Origin: Afipia massiliensis
GTDB lineage: Bacteria > Pseudomonadota > Alphaproteobacteria > Rhizobiales > Xanthobacteraceae
Reading direction: 5' to 3'
Assembly (NCBI RefSeq): GCF_014203115.1
Contig: NZ_JACHIJ010000005.1
Span: forward strand, 1-64,000
Length of the DNA: 64,000 bases
Shown piece after piece: positions 53,755 through 62,058 of the stretch. The notes under the pieces are model-generated. The model had not been told where the DNA came from and did not search any database. It was given only the letters and a program-made list of their open reading frames with translations. The position numbers and the translations under genes are program-made. The stretch's first letter is position 1; each line of letters begins with the position of its first letter.

Positions 53755-54281
53755 GACGTCGCCCCTAAGATGCGAGCGATCTCTGCCGGCGTGGTTTCGC
53801 TGAGAAACGCGGTAACGGCATCCGGAGGGATGTCCTTCAGCCTGGTCCGCAGTCTTGTTTCGAAGTTGGACGCGCCGAGCAACGGCTTGGAGCGTATCGA
53901 CAGTAGCGGTAGCAGCGCCTTCTCAACGTCATCAGGTGTGGTGATGGAGGCCCTCGCGATCTTTCGGGTCAAAGAGAAATCCTCTTCGATGCGCTCGATC
54001 TCGCGCCCTCGGCGCGCATCCTGATCCGGGGTCAGGAAGACCGAATACACGTTCCACGCCTTTACTCCGGCGCCGCGCAACGAAGTGGCATGCCGAGCGA
54101 GCGCGATTTTCTGGTTCTCCTTCCAGGCGCCGAGGAGAGCGTCTGCACTGTCGAAGACGTGGACGAATCCCATCAGCGCCGCGTTTTCGAAACAGGTCAC
54201 CGGGCCGGCCGAGCCGGTCCACGTCCAGGTTTCATACTGTGCGTCGCGAAGGAGGATTTCGGTTTGGGTGAAGATGTCCAT
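53751..54281 (-). CDS. Small component of the operon, ABC-3C middle-component-like
   Basis: A 176-residue soluble protein. The centre reads K-A-W-N-V-Y-S-V-F-L-T and then IERIEEDFSLTRKIAR, a pattern seen in small proteins encoded before SMC-like ATPases in ABC three-component (ABC-3C) conflict systems; the assignment is from memory and not checked. The ATG at 54281 overlaps the SIR2 stop (TGATG), and its own stop overlaps the ATPase start (ATGA). A bridging role between sensor ATPase and effectors is inferred. Confidence 0.6.
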   Translation of the reverse strand: MDIFTQTEILLRDAQYETWTWTGSAGPVTCFENAALMGFVHVFDSADALLGAWKENQKIALARHATSLRGAGVKAWNVYSVFLTPDQDARRGREIERIEEDFSLTRKIARASITTPDDVEKALLPLLSIRSKPLLGASNFETRLRTRLKDIPPDAVTAFLSETTPAEIARILGATS

Positions 54282-55600
54282 CAGATGCCCAACGCAGCTC
54301 TTGCCCCAGGTAGGTCGTACCATTCACCTGCCGGGTCTGGACGAATGACGTCACCGGTGCGTCCGCTGCGCACGACATTGTCCGGCACGCCCAAGTCGGT
54401 CGCGCCTACCGCGACGACAATGTCGGACTGCATCGCGGCAGGCGGCTCGAGGAACTTCCCACGTAGCGTCCCGATAATGGATTGCGCCCCGTTGAGGACT
54501 CGGATGCTCCGGCCGTTCAGATGATAACCATCGGCGCGTTGAACGGCGCCAGCCTGACGGAGCAGCAAGTGGAAAAAGCCGAGGGCTTCTGGATTTGCTG
54601 GACGCAGGAGCTTGGCCGGCTCTGCCGCCGAGACGCCTTCGGCATCCCGCCTCAGACCATAAAGGGCCTCGCTGTCGAAATTTCCGACGTCTAGCCAAGC
54701 CGGGTTACACTGAGCTCCGGTAGCTTGCTCGAAGGCGGCTCGTCCGGCGTCCAGGACCTGACGCAGGTAGTTCGATGAGAAAGCTCGACGCAGCTCGTCG
54801 AGCGCCGCAGCCCCTGACTCTTGAACATGTTCGAACGTCACGTTTTGTGCGTGCGCGATCTCCCAGAGTTGTGGGGCCTTCTGCTCGAGCGCGTTTGTCG
54901 GCGAGAGGTCGATGACAGTCACGGACAACGGCTGCACGTCGATCAGCGCTTCGCCGATAACGGCGTTGAGGTATTGCCAGTCAGACCAGAAGCCGACGAC
55001 GAGCAGGTCCTTCTGCCGAAGGTTGGCAGCCATCCAAACTTTGCTTCGCGCAATGCGCCCCGAAATGGTTGGATCGTCGAGCTGTGAAGGCGCCCAGACC
55101 GTGGCTTGCCGATCACGGTGGGAGCAGCCATGGAATTTCAACAAGGGTGCCTGACGGATGGAATCGGCGGTGGCTTCGTCTCCGTCGAGCGAGCCGCGGA
55201 AGTCCGCGCCGTAGTCCCAAGCGCGTCGCTCGATCAGCGTGTCGTAGTTGCTCGATATGCCCGCAACGGCGGCGCGGGTAATGAGAAAATCTGCGATTGC
55301 TGCATGCCCTGCATTCGAAGGCCGCACAAAAGCGGGCCAAGGCACGAGGTGTTCGATGAAGACCGATTGTAGGGTGTTGAGGCCTGCAAAGTGCTCGGCG
55401 AGTGCCTCCAGATTGTCCCGAAGGCCGAGGTCGCAGTTCGGGTCAGATTCGAGACGGTATCTGTCGAAGCAGCGCTCAGCGACCATCCGTGCGGACGGCA
55501 GGCAGCTGGGCGGCGCCATCGACAACCCCGCGCCGCAGACCACGAGGAGGCGGCCTGCGTTCATTGAAGCCAGAAGCCGAGCGATCGTCTGAGGGGTCAC
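54281..55600 (-). CDS. SIR2-domain protein, putative NADase effector
   Basis: A 439-residue protein with a SIR2-like N-terminal domain: G-A-G-L-S at 23-27 (nucleotide binding), S-S-N118-Y-D120, and K-F-H157-G, the residues that catalyse NAD+ hydrolysis in defence SIR2 proteins such as ThsA and DSR. The C-terminal about 190 residues are unassigned. Start is GTG 55600, overlapping the stop of the 76-residue gene. NAD+ depletion on phage infection is the expected effect. SIR2 together with a separate REase-STAND effector in one operon is unusual. Confidence 0.85.
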   Translation of the reverse strand: MTPQTIARLLASMNAGRLLVVCGAGLSMAPPSCLPSARMVAERCFDRYRLESDPNCDLGLRDNLEALAEHFAGLNTLQSVFIEHLVPWPAFVRPSNAGHAAIADFLITRAAVAGISSNYDTLIERRAWDYGADFRGSLDGDEATADSIRQAPLLKFHGCSHRDRQATVWAPSQLDDPTISGRIARSKVWMAANLRQKDLLVVGFWSDWQYLNAVIGEALIDVQPLSVTVIDLSPTNALEQKAPQLWEIAHAQNVTFEHVQESGAAALDELRRAFSSNYLRQVLDAGRAAFEQATGAQCNPAWLDVGNFDSEALYGLRRDAEGVSAAEPAKLLRPANPEALGFFHLLLRQAGAVQRADGYHLNGRSIRVLNGAQSIIGTLRGKFLEPPAAMQSDIVVAVGATDLGVPDNVVRSGRTGDVIRPDPAGEWYDLPGARAALGI

Positions 55601-55827
55601 GCGATCCCCTTTCGAGTGCCTGTCCGGCGACGAAGCACCTTCGTGGCTTGCTGCGCCATGTTGTCTAGATATTCGATTCGAACAGGCGATCTCTCCAGCA
55701 ACGTTACGGTCAGCTCAAGCTTTCCGCCACTCTCTTCGTCGTAACCACGCTGCGTTACCAGATACTTATCTTCCCGCTTTTCGAGCTTTGAAACGGAAGG
55801 CTTCTTAATGTTCAAGGCAGTTGCCAT
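55597..55827 (-). CDS. Small protein (76 aa), first gene of the SIR2/ABC operon
   Basis: Not recognised. The sequence is charged: an N-terminal KPSVSKLEKREDKYLV, a strand-rich middle (LELTVTLLERSPVRIEYL) and a basic tail (KVLRRRTGTRKG). ATG 55827 has GGAAGAG upstream, and the stop overlaps the SIR2 start (GTGA), so it is coupled to that gene. Its small size and first position suggest a regulator, inhibitor or assembly factor. Promoter is expected in the 125 bp upstream. Confidence 0.65.
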   Translation of the reverse strand: MATALNIKKPSVSKLEKREDKYLVTQRGYDEESGGKLELTVTLLERSPVRIEYLDNMAQQATKVLRRRTGTRKGIA

Positions 55828-55952
55828 ATTCTCTTCCGGTTGGCGTGACGCGCAGAGGCAATTAACCCCTTGCCGCCATTCTTTGTAACATGCTTCGACT
55901 GCTCGCACGATTAGATAGAGTAGCCGTGCTCGAAATTTGCCGCTGCTTGGGA

Positions 55953-57833
55953 TTATCGTCGCTTCTTCAGTACCTCCTTGGCAAGATCGACGCACTCCCT
56001 GAAAGTTGCTTCCGATACACAATGGTCTCGAGGCCTGAACTTCCTACCATTCGGCCCCAAGGAATAAGGCGAATTCAGAAAAGGTTGCGCCGCACTGCCC
56101 AATATCGTGAAAACCTCTCGCTCCAAGGTTATTCGCCACCGATGTATTTCTTCGGCCTTTGATCGCTCACGAGCACGTTTATCGACCGCATCACGCAAAA
56201 GGGCTAGCGCATGGTTCATGCCATCCTCCCCTTCGATGGCAGCCTCTAACGGCGTCTTTCCATTAAGAAACAGATGCGCTGTTTGGATCCACAATGTCCA
56301 CTCGCCTCCATGCGCGGATGCCGTCGATTGAATCCTTTGCCGGCGCCCATCCATAGCCAGACGCAGCGATTCGGCCTTTGCCAATCCCTTGGCCTCCGCT
56401 TCCAGTTTCCGTGCGTTTACCTGGCGCTCCTGCTCACGCTCTATCGGTAAGCGGAGCGCCTGAAGTACTGACATCCCATTCCGGAACATCATCGCCTCGA
56501 TCTTGTGCAAGGGGGCGACCATCTCGTCGAATGTGCCATCATCGGCTTCTATCGCGGCATCAAACGATAGTCCTCCATCCTGTGGCAACTTCAGCCACTC
56601 GTCGGCGGTGAGATCACCGCTCTCTTGATCCGGTAAAGATGCCAGTATCCTTTCAATGCGTCCCGTAAGATTTGTTCTGCGGGATGCCTTGCGTTGATCG
56701 CTAGCGCGTAGATCAAGGAGTCCGTCGAACACGCTTTTGGACAGCCAATACGACCGGTGCTTTTGGAGTATCCCTCTCTCAACAAGCTTATCAAGGTACG
56801 CTTCGACCGCTCGATAAGGACTGCGGAATTGGTCATTCCGCCCTCGCGCAGCATCTTCGAGTTCAGGCCGAATGTAGTCAAAATCGGCTCTGGTAAACTT
56901 TTGCTTCTTCAGCCAGTCGAAAAGCGCCTTGTGCCGATAGGAGGAACGCTCTGCGTCTTTGGGCAAAAAGGTACGAAGAAGCGCAAATTGCCATTCCCGT
57001 TCGGTTACGCGAAATCCGCCCGCCCCACCTACTGGGCATCCGATATGAGCACCCAGCCCAATTCGGAAGAATTCTGCGTCTTCATCGGATGGTTCGACCT
57101 TGCGGCTCGCCAATTCCTTCAGGCCCGCGTCGTATCGCTGCAGACAATCCGTCACTTCCTTCTCGAATCTGAGACGTTGCACATCGAGTTTGGCTTGATG
57201 CCTCGTGCGCATAGCCTCGACTTCGGCATCTATCTTTGGATGAAAGAGCCAATGTCGTCCGGCTTTCTCTAGTACAGCTTCTTCAACATCGGACCGCGAT
57301 GAATTCCTAAGAAGACGCGACAGATCGATCTCGATCGCAGCAATTCCCTGGTTCTTAAGTTCGATTCGCTTCAACTCGTCGCATGCATGTGTCACGTAGA
57401 TTTCAACAAGCAAGCGGTGTCCGGCGCGTTGGGCATAAAGGTCCGGCACTATGGTTTTAAGATGCTGCGCTTCTACGACTGCGCTGTCGAAGCGAACAAG
57501 TCCCGCCTTGTGTAAAACTACAACCTCACCATTGAATTCGGCTCTGACCTCAGGAAGGTTGAGGCGACACTTCGTCGCAACGATCTCCTTCGCAAGCTTG
57601 TGCAATGCCGATTCCGGCGCATTCGCGCATGCATAAGAAGCCTGATGTCCAAAATGATGGGTTAAATAGTCCCCTTTTCTCGCAATGAGCGGGGTACCGC
57701 ATGCTGGGCAAGTGCAGCCGCACGCAGACCCGCGTTCAACCTCCGAGACGTGTCGAATTCCGCCGTTTACATCGACACCGTAGACGAGTTTGACCTCCCT
57801 AGATGAGTATTCTGAAGATACGTGCTGGCTCAC
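55953..57833 (-). CDS. CoiA-like nuclease-domain protein (626 aa)
   Basis: The N-terminal 170 residues match the competence CoiA-like family: a zinc motif CACPACGTP-like (C-T-C-P-A-C-G-T-P-L) then GDYLTHHFGH, followed by a PD-(D/E)xK-type region, with VPDLYAQRAG and LLVEIYVTHACD. A long helical C-terminal part (about 450 residues) is unassigned and ends with a basic KEVLKKRR. Same strand as the SIR2/ABC operon and 125 nt upstream of its first gene. It could be part of that system or a neighbouring defence gene. CoiA family proteins process incoming DNA. Confidence 0.75.
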   Translation of the reverse strand: MSQHVSSEYSSREVKLVYGVDVNGGIRHVSEVERGSACGCTCPACGTPLIARKGDYLTHHFGHQASYACANAPESALHKLAKEIVATKCRLNLPEVRAEFNGEVVVLHKAGLVRFDSAVVEAQHLKTIVPDLYAQRAGHRLLVEIYVTHACDELKRIELKNQGIAAIEIDLSRLLRNSSRSDVEEAVLEKAGRHWLFHPKIDAEVEAMRTRHQAKLDVQRLRFEKEVTDCLQRYDAGLKELASRKVEPSDEDAEFFRIGLGAHIGCPVGGAGGFRVTEREWQFALLRTFLPKDAERSSYRHKALFDWLKKQKFTRADFDYIRPELEDAARGRNDQFRSPYRAVEAYLDKLVERGILQKHRSYWLSKSVFDGLLDLRASDQRKASRRTNLTGRIERILASLPDQESGDLTADEWLKLPQDGGLSFDAAIEADDGTFDEMVAPLHKIEAMMFRNGMSVLQALRLPIEREQERQVNARKLEAEAKGLAKAESLRLAMDGRRQRIQSTASAHGGEWTLWIQTAHLFLNGKTPLEAAIEGEDGMNHALALLRDAVDKRARERSKAEEIHRWRITLEREVFTILGSAAQPFLNSPYSLGPNGRKFRPRDHCVSEATFRECVDLAKEVLKKRR

Positions 57834-58017
57834 GAGCGTTCTACTAATCTGGATTTCATTAGGGAATCATATGATTCTCCCTTCGACAGAAAGGTTTCGG
57901 CGGCACGTCTAAATCCGTCAACCAGTTCGAGATGCGCTTCCGATAAGAGCCTCAAAAAAGCTGACGGCAGTCGTGATCGACCAGTTTCCGCCGATAACCT
58001 CCGCAAAATAGGAGTTT
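57834..58017. other. Intergenic upstream of the CoiA-like gene
   Basis: About 185 bp with no supported gene. It should hold the promoter of the CoiA-like gene. It is AT-richer than the flanks. Confidence 0.3.
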
Positions 58018-58260
58018 TCCGACAATGGGCCAGAGACTTTCCGCTATTTTTTCCGCGAGATTGGACGAGCAGGAGCTTGCGGACGAAGTCGAACGCGCGA
58101 AAGCCGGATTTTCCGGACTGGGAGGCGCAGGCCGTAAACTGTCGCAAACCGCAGGACTGGGTGACTGGGGCGAAGGATTCGAACCATCAGATGGTGGAGG
58201 CCACACGCTCAACGGCGATCAACTGATAATCATTTCGTCGTTTCCTTATCAGTGAACGTC
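58018..58260 (-). repeat. Dispersed repeat with tRNA-3'-end-like sequence (copy 1)
   Basis: On the minus strand it reads GATGGTTCGAATCCTTCG, a tRNA T-arm (TTCGAAT loop) plus acceptor-like bases, then a stretch with CAGTCCTGCGG; no cloverleaf can be formed upstream. It shares CAGAGACTTTC and other words with the repeats at 11.1 and 58.4 kb. It is an integration-site or tRNA-derived relic, not a working tRNA. Confidence 0.45.
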
Positions 58261-58394
58261 TCGATGGATTTCATCCTTCAATTATCAGCCAGCTTCGCTG
58301 GCTAACCGAATTTTCGCTTTGCACAAGACCCGACGTCACTGAACGTCCGCTTTGGGTCAAAAGCAGACTTCTCGGCGCACAGACAAGCGCAGTT

Positions 58395-58680
58395 GAGATG
58401 GAAATTTCTCGCCTATCTGGCCTGCACCCAGTGCGATCGAACCGATCTCTGGCTCAACTCCTCTGAAAACTGGAATATTTTCTGCGAGGGCCAGAGAATA
58501 GCTGCCAATTTTAGTCGGGTTGGCGGGAAAACGGTCCCTGTGGAGAATACGCCCGCGCGAAAAGCCCGCCATTGGCGGCCCTTTTTCGCAACCAACGGAG
58601 AAATTCTCCTAATCACGCACTGGCTGGCTGTCGTGGGAGGATTCGAACCGCCGCATTCCCAATTGCAAAAACCCCTTTGA
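58395..58680 (-). repeat. Dispersed repeat with tRNA-3'-end-like sequence and hairpin (copy 2)
   Basis: The minus strand contains GGCGGTTCGAATCCTCCCAC followed by GACAGCCAGCCA: a near-complete T-arm (one mismatch), seven acceptor bases and CCA. No 5' acceptor partner or anticodon arm lies upstream, so it is a 3' fragment only. Further on, CCGCCAATGGCGGG forms a hairpin also present at 11.2 kb. The 190 bp from here to 58872 hold nothing else recognised. Confidence 0.5.
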
Positions 58681-58872
58681 TTTCTCAAGAGAATTTTGCA
58701 TTTTTTCTGGGTTTTCGGGCCTAGAGACTTTTGCACCCACCGGATGCTGAACCGGGAGCATGCACCTCTCTGAAAACAGCTAAGCAAAAGCTCTCCGGCA
58801 TCCCGCCATTCTGGCACGCCATTTAGAACCTCACGCCAGCGGGCCATCAAGAAGCACAACGCCCTTCCAAAG

Positions 58873-61800
58873 CTACTCGATAATCTGCCCAATGCCCTCG
58901 CGCGTATGACTTGTTCGAGAATAGCCTGCGTGAGTACCCTGGGCAGCTATTTTGAGCGCAGCCTGCTTTACCAACCCGTAGATCGCCGGGATCACAATCA
59001 GCGTTAGCAGCGTCGATGAGATCATGCCGCCAATCATTGGAACAGCAATGCGCTGCATGATCTCGGAGCCGGTGCCGGTGCTCCACATGATCGGAAGCAA
59101 CCCCGCCATAATGGCGACCACCGTCATCATCTTGGGCCGAACGCGCTCGACCGCGCCTTCCATGATCGCGTCGTAGAGATCGTGGTGCGTCAATGCACGA
59201 CCCTCGGCATCGCGTCGTGCCCTGACTTCCGCCAGCGCTTGATTGAGGTAGATCAGCATCACCACTCCGGTCTCGCCCGCGACGCCAGCCAGAGCGATAA
59301 AGCCGACAACAACCGCCACCGACAGATTGAAACCGAGCCACCACATCAGCCAGATGCCGCCGACCAGCGCGAATGGTAGCGAAAGCATGACAATCATGGT
59401 GTCGGTCACCGATCGGAAATTGAGGTACAGCAGCAGGAAAATGATCAGCAAAGTCAGTGGCACCACGATCTTGAGCCGCGCAGTCGCGCGTTCGAGATAT
59501 TCGTACTGTCCGCTCCATACGACATAAGAGCCCGGTGGAAACTGGATGCTCGCTTTCACAGCCTGCTGGGCATCGGCAACATAACCGCCAATATCGCGAT
59601 CCCGAATATCGACGTAGATATAGATGGCGAGTTGACCGTTTTCCGTGCGGATCGACATTGGCCCGCGCGCCGGCGATATCTTGGCAATCTCGCCCAGCGG
59701 CACCGCACCGCCTTTGGGCATGGGAACCAGAACATCGTTGGCAATCGCTTTGGGATCGCTGCGCAGGTCCCGCGGATATCTCATGTTGACGCTGAATCTC
59801 TGCCGGCCCTCCACGGTGATCGTGACTGATTGTCCACCGAGTGCGGTTCCGATGACGTCCTGAACGTCCTGAACCATGATTCCATAGCGAGCCAACGCAG
59901 CACGATCCGGTGTGACGTCCAGAAAATATCCCCCGAGGCTGCGTTCGGCATAAGCCGACGATGTGCCGGGCACGGCTTTCAGAACCTGTTCGATCTGCTT
60001 TGCCAGCTTGTCGATCTGGTTGAGATCGGTGCCGATGACCTTGACGCCGATAGGCGTGCGGATCCCTGTTGAAAGCATGTCGATGCGGGCCTTGATCGGC
60101 TGCGTCCAGGCGTTTGAAACTCCCGGAAACTGCAACGCGCGGTCCATTTCAGCCGTTAGGCTTTCCAGCGTGACCCCCGGCCGCCATTCGTCTTTCGGCT
60201 TCAGGTTGATCACCGTTTCGAACATTTCGGAAGGCGCAGGATCGGTTGCGGTGGCGGCACGACCGACCTTGCCATACACCGACGCGACTTCCTGGAACGT
60301 TCGGATGATCTTGTCCTGTGTCTGCAAAAGCTCACCGGCCTTGGTCACCGAAATTCCTGGCAGGGTTGTCGGCATATATAGCAGCGTGCCTTCATTCAGG
60401 TTTGGCATGAACTCGGTGCCAAGCTGACGTGCAGGCCAGATCGTGACCGCGAGAATGACAAGCGAAACAAAGATCACAGCTGTTTTCGCGCGCATCACAA
60501 TTTGGATCACCGGCCGATAGATCCAGATCAGAAAACGATTGATCGGATTCTTGTGTTCCGGAACGATCCTCCCGCGGATGCAGACGATCATCAGCGCAGG
60601 CACCAGTGTGACCGATAGCAGGGCCGCAGCAGCCATCGCGAATGTCTTTGTGAACGCCAATGGGCTGAACAATCGCCCTTCCTGCGATTCCAGCGTGAAG
60701 ATCGGCATGAATGAGACGGTGATGATCAGCAGGCTGAAAAACAGCGCCGGACCCACCTCCGAGGCCGCTTCGATCAGCACATCGATCCGCGAGCGGCCCG
60801 GCGCGGCCCTCTCCAGATGCTTGTGCGCGTTCTCGATCATGACGATAGCAGCATCGACCATGGCGCCAATCGCAATGGCGATACCGCCAAGGCTCATGAT
60901 GTTGGAGCCCAGCCCAAGCAGCTTCATGGCACCGAACGCCATCAGAACGCCGACCGGCAACATGATGATCGCCACCAGCGCGCTGCGGACGTGCAGCAGA
61001 AATACGATGCACACCAGAGCGACAACAACGCTTTCCTCCAGCAGCGTGTGCTTGAGCGTGGCAATCGCGGCATTGATCAGATTGGAGCGGTCGTAGACCG
61101 GCACGATCTCCACAGATTGTGGAAGGCTGCTGGCGATTTCCTTGAAGCGCTTCTTGACGTTCTGGATAACGTCGAGGGCATTGACTCCGAACCGCTGCAG
61201 CACAATGCCGCTGGCGACCTCACCCTCCCCGTTCAACTCAGTGACACCCCGCCGCTCATCCGGACCAAGTTCGACGCGCGCAACATCCCGCAACAGGACT
61301 GGCGTACCGTTGTTGGTTTTGAGAACGATGTCGCCAAGGTCATTGATGCCCTTCAAGTAGCCCTTGCCGCGAATGACGTATTCGAACTCTGAGAGTTCAA
61401 CCGTACGCCCGCCGACATCGGCATTGCTGGCCCGGATCGCCTCGCGCATCTTCTGCATCGTAATGCCGAGATCGCGCATCCGCTGCGGATTGAGAATGAC
61501 GTTGTACTGCTTGACGAAACCACCGACGCTCGCCACCTCGGCAACACCCTCCGCCTTCGCGAGCGCGAATTTGAGATTCCAGTCCTGAATCGCGCGCGTA
61601 TCTGAAAGGTTGAGCTCTTTGGACATCACGGCATATTGGTAGACCCAGCCAACGCCGGTCGCGTCCGGCCCCATGGTCGGCGTCACGCCGGCAGGCAACC
61701 GCGAGGCTGCACCATTGAGAAACTCAAGGACGCGCGAGCGTGCCCAATACATGTCGGTGCCATCCTCGAAGATGACGTAGACGAACGAGACACCGAAAAA

Positions 61801-62058
61801 GGAAAACCCGCGAACCACTTTGGATTTTGGGACCGTGAGCATCGCCGTCGTCAACGGATAGGTGACCTGATCCTCGATCACTTGCGGCGCCTGACCGGGA
61901 TACTCGGTGTAGACAATCACCTGGGTATCGGAGAGATCGGGAATGGCGTCGAGCGGCAGATGCGCGAGCGCATAGATTCCCGCTGCAATGGCAAACCCGG
62001 CACCGAAGAACACCAGCAACAGATTGCGGGCCGACCAGGAAATGAGACGGGCAATCAT
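58873..62058 (-). CDS. cusA: Heavy-metal RND efflux pump, CusA/CzcA family
   Basis: A 1061-residue inner-membrane RND transporter of the HME family with twelve expected membrane helices and two large periplasmic loops. Family marks include GVGWVYQYAVM, ARIDMLSTGIRTP, GFIALAGVAGETGVVMLIYL and GTGSEIMQRIA. Compared with E. coli CusA from memory, the Met after RID is kept, but the other two of the three-methionine site appear as Ile (LPGIS, ARYGIMV). So metal preference is uncertain. It overlaps the CusB stop by 4 nt. Confidence 0.93.
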   Translation of the reverse strand: MIARLISWSARNLLLVFFGAGFAIAAGIYALAHLPLDAIPDLSDTQVIVYTEYPGQAPQVIEDQVTYPLTTAMLTVPKSKVVRGFSFFGVSFVYVIFEDGTDMYWARSRVLEFLNGAASRLPAGVTPTMGPDATGVGWVYQYAVMSKELNLSDTRAIQDWNLKFALAKAEGVAEVASVGGFVKQYNVILNPQRMRDLGITMQKMREAIRASNADVGGRTVELSEFEYVIRGKGYLKGINDLGDIVLKTNNGTPVLLRDVARVELGPDERRGVTELNGEGEVASGIVLQRFGVNALDVIQNVKKRFKEIASSLPQSVEIVPVYDRSNLINAAIATLKHTLLEESVVVALVCIVFLLHVRSALVAIIMLPVGVLMAFGAMKLLGLGSNIMSLGGIAIAIGAMVDAAIVMIENAHKHLERAAPGRSRIDVLIEAASEVGPALFFSLLIITVSFMPIFTLESQEGRLFSPLAFTKTFAMAAAALLSVTLVPALMIVCIRGRIVPEHKNPINRFLIWIYRPVIQIVMRAKTAVIFVSLVILAVTIWPARQLGTEFMPNLNEGTLLYMPTTLPGISVTKAGELLQTQDKIIRTFQEVASVYGKVGRAATATDPAPSEMFETVINLKPKDEWRPGVTLESLTAEMDRALQFPGVSNAWTQPIKARIDMLSTGIRTPIGVKVIGTDLNQIDKLAKQIEQVLKAVPGTSSAYAERSLGGYFLDVTPDRAALARYGIMVQDVQDVIGTALGGQSVTITVEGRQRFSVNMRYPRDLRSDPKAIANDVLVPMPKGGAVPLGEIAKISPARGPMSIRTENGQLAIYIYVDIRDRDIGGYVADAQQAVKASIQFPPGSYVVWSGQYEYLERATARLKIVVPLTLLIIFLLLYLNFRSVTDTMIVMLSLPFALVGGIWLMWWLGFNLSVAVVVGFIALAGVAGETGVVMLIYLNQALAEVRARRDAEGRALTHHDLYDAIMEGAVERVRPKMMTVVAIMAGLLPIMWSTGTGSEIMQRIAVPMIGGMISSTLLTLIVIPAIYGLVKQAALKIAAQGTHAGYSRTSHTREGIGQIIE

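Noticed and set aside
58140-58230. Possible tRNA gene on the minus strand
   Set aside because: Only the T-arm and part of an acceptor stem can be drawn; D-arm, anticodon arm and 5' acceptor are absent.
58847-59518. 223-codon frame overlapping the end of cusA
   Set aside because: It shares DNA with a clearly conserved RND gene in another frame and matches no family.
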